Assembly (NCBI GenBank): GCA_900550695.1
Contig: URTF01000085.1
Location: 1-8,403, forward strand
Direction of reading: 5' to 3'
Length of the DNA: 8,403 bases
From: an uncultured Ruminococcus sp.
GTDB lineage: Bacteria > Bacillota > Clostridia > Oscillospirales > Ruminococcaceae
Part shown: in pieces, positions 7,377 through 8,403 of the stretch
Position numbering within the stretch: position 1 is the first letter of the stretch
Layout: each line of letters starts with the position of its first letter
Translations under genes and position numbers: made by a program
The notes under the pieces: generated by a model
Told to the model about the DNA's origin: nothing
The model's database searches: none
The model's input: only the letters and a program-made list of their open reading frames with translations

Positions 7377-8039
7377 ATGAAGCTTGAATCATTCAAAAGT
7401 ATTTTTTTTAAGGCATTGATGTCCGGATTTATGATCGGTATCGGCGGAACTGTCTACCTTATGTGCGATAATAAGTATATGGGCGGATTTCTGTTCAGCT
7501 TCGGACTTTTCACAATAATCCAGCTCGGCTTTGCACTCTATACGGGCAAGGTCGGATATATCCCCGAAAGAAAGCCAATATATATCCGTGAAGTGCTTAT
7601 AACCCTGCTCGGAAATATCGTCGGAACGGGCGTTACAGCTCTTCTGATATCCGCAACAAGAATAGGCGCAAAGGTGCATGAAAACGCAGTTGCCGCAATG
7701 GATACAAAAATGAGCGACGGCATCGTCAGCAGACTTATCCTCGGATTCTTCTGCGGAACATTGATGTACCTCGCAGTTGAGAACGGAAAGAACTGCCGTA
7801 TAAAAGGACATGACGTTTCAATGATCTTCGGAACAGCAGTCCCCGTAATGCTCTTCATTTTCTGCGGCTTTAACCACTCTATAGCGGATTGCTTCTATTA
7901 TTTCTCCGCAGGCGCAACAGTAAGCGGCGCACTCTATATCCTCGAAGTAGCAGTAGGAAACGCACTCGGCGGAATGTTTATACCATTTATGAAAAAGCTT
8001 TTCGATAAACCCGAAGAAGCACAAACACCAACAAAGTAA
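7377..8039 (+). CDS. Formate/nitrite transporter (FNT) family channel
   Basis: The 220-residue membrane protein belongs to the FocA/NirC/HSC family, whose pentamers pass formate, nitrite or hydrosulfide. It has about six hydrophobic segments: roughly 10-29, 36-54, 71-93, 116-134, 147-165 and 176-206. LGFALYTGK (50-58) is the counterpart of the AELFTGN loop of FocA, with Thr56 at the place of the conserved gating threonine. GFNHSIADC (164-172) matches the EHSVANM motif; His167 is the conserved pore histidine. GNALGG (194-199) is the last family motif. It is shorter than the usual 250-280 residues, mainly at the N-terminus and in the loops. AAAGGA (7360-7365) lies 11 bases before the ATG, a long but workable spacing. 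It has its own promoter. In a fermenter, formate export is the likeliest job, but nitrite or hydrosulfide is not excluded. Confidence 0.88.
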   Translation: MKLESFKSIFFKALMSGFMIGIGGTVYLMCDNKYMGGFLFSFGLFTIIQLGFALYTGKVGYIPERKPIYIREVLITLLGNIVGTGVTALLISATRIGAKVHENAVAAMDTKMSDGIVSRLILGFFCGTLMYLAVENGKNCRIKGHDVSMIFGTAVPVMLFIFCGFNHSIADCFYYFSAGATVSGALYILEVAVGNALGGMFIPFMKKLFDKPEEAQTPTK

Positions 8040-8060
8040 CAAAACTGCGAAGCCAATTAA

Positions 8061-8147
8061 AGTTTAGGTCAAGCCTTTTCAAAGGCTTGCAGGGGTCAAG
8101 GGGACGGAGTCCCTTGTCGCTTCCGCAGAAGCGAAATACCCTAAACT
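8061..8147. repeat. Multi-hairpin palindromic intergenic element
   Basis: An outer 8-bp stem, AGTTTAGG (8061-8068) with CCTAAACT (8140-8147), encloses three hairpins in a row. The first is CAAGCCTTT/AAAGGCTTG (8070-8089). The second is CAAGGGGAC/GTCCCTTG (8097-8116, one bulged G, loop GGA). The third is TCGCTT/AAGCGA (8117-8134). As RNA this would fold into a compact multi-branched structure. No T-run follows, so it is not a standard terminator, although it sits 21 bases after the FNT stop and could protect or end that message. The wording resembles dispersed intergenic repeats I associate with gut Clostridia; copy number cannot be judged from one window. Confidence 0.7.
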
Positions 8148-8193
8148 AACAGCGAAACGTCAGTTGCAATAGCGTAATCACTAACAAATCAAA

Positions 8194-8272
8194 AGGCGCA
8201 ATTCACATCAAAAAAGGATAAACGAAATATGATAAACATAGTTTCGTAAAGCCAATAATGTGAATTGCGCCT
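8194..8272. repeat. 79-bp element with perfect 15-bp inverted arms and inner hairpin
   Basis: AGGCGCAATTCACAT (8194-8208) and its exact reverse complement (8258-8272) bound the element. Inside is a second hairpin: ACGAAA-TATG (8222-8231), loop ATAAA, CATA (8237-8240), one unpaired G, TTTCGT (8242-8247). There is no open reading frame and no clear target-site duplication. It could be a miniature mobile element or a structured RNA/DNA repeat. Confidence 0.7.
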
Positions 8273-8298
8273 ATTCTTTATGTACGGAACTTTTTCCC

Positions 8299-8343
8299 TT
8301 TAAGCCTATATATGCGAACGGAGTGAGAATATATAGGCTTAAA
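8299..8343. repeat. 45-bp element with perfect 15-bp inverted arms
   Basis: TTTAAGCCTATATAT (8299-8313) pairs exactly with 8329-8343 around a 15-base centre, GCGAACGGAGTGAGA. The centre is GC-richer than the arms and recalls the GAACGGAGTGAG loops of other gut-Clostridia hairpin repeats. No T-run follows on either strand, so a simple terminator is unlikely. Confidence 0.65.
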
Positions 8344-8403
8344 CACTGTATGATACTAATTCTCGATCAACCTATAGACAAACTCTCGGCTATAATAAGT
8401 TCA
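8344..8403. other. Right edge, no supported gene
   Basis: These 60 bases hold no reading frame long enough to support. A TATAAT at 8391-8396 on the plus strand has no good -35 at 17 bases. The tail of a minus-strand gene starting beyond the window is possible but cannot be shown. Confidence 0.4.

Noticed and set aside
7357..7380. Seven-codon mini-ORF (MKGKLFL) whose stop overlaps the FNT start as ATGA
   Set aside because: It has no ribosome binding site, starts about 12 bases after the predicted transcription start, and its codons include the FNT gene's own Shine-Dalgarno sequence. Chance is the simplest reading.
8061..8343. The repeats as a CRISPR array
   Set aside because: The three elements differ from one another and there are no evenly spaced identical direct repeats.
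8391..8396. TATAAT near the right edge as a promoter
   Set aside because: No acceptable -35 lies 16-18 bases upstream, and the downstream gene is not in view.
8367..8402. Possible C-terminal end of a minus-strand gene (ELIIAESLSIG, then stop)
   Set aside because: Only eleven codons are visible and a second frame looks equally protein-like, so it cannot be supported.

Overview
The window looks like a chromosomal segment of a gut Firmicute of the Clostridia, most likely Ruminococcus or a close relative. The basis is protein style (a bacterial dynamin-like GTPase, a eukaryotic-type HisA, a cytoplasmic GH2 beta-mannosidase and a short FNT channel), strong AGGAGG-type ribosome binding sites, very consensus-like sigma-A promoters in AT-rich gaps, and compact palindromic intergenic elements of a kind I associate with that group. 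The genus is an inference from pattern only.

Layout. On the minus strand, 89-2137 encodes a 682-residue dynamin-family GTPase. An AT-rich gap (2138-2360) carries divergent promoters. To its right a lone hisA-type gene (eukaryotic subtype) runs on the plus strand to 3140. Its stop codon overlaps the -35 box of a perfect TTGACA-17-TATAAT promoter. That promoter drives a tight three-gene operon: beta-mannosidase (3202-5673), a small HD-domain phosphohydrolase (5687-6265) and a PfkB/fructokinase-type sugar kinase (6290-7252), with gaps of 13 and 24 bases. After a 124-base gap with a second perfect TTGACA-17-TATAAT promoter comes a short formate/nitrite-transporter-family channel (7377-8039). The last 364 bases hold no credible gene but contain three successive inverted-repeat elements: a multi-hairpin unit, a 79-bp element with 15-bp arms and an inner hairpin, and a 45-bp element with 15-bp arms.

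How the genes may work together. The mannosidase-kinase pair suggests use of imported manno-oligosaccharides or mixed sugars: the glycosidase frees hexose in the cytoplasm and the kinase makes hexose-6-phosphate for glycolysis. The HD protein between them has no obvious assigned role. The FNT channel could export formate, a fermentation end product, but it has its own promoter. The dynamin GTPase and HisA appear functionally unrelated to these genes. Perfect dyads lie in the spacers of two promoters and are candidate operators. I found no phage, CRISPR, tRNA, rRNA or transposase sequence. The best candidates for something little described are the array of structured repeats at the right end, the degenerate G4 motif of the dynamin, and the uncharacterised HD protein in a sugar operon.
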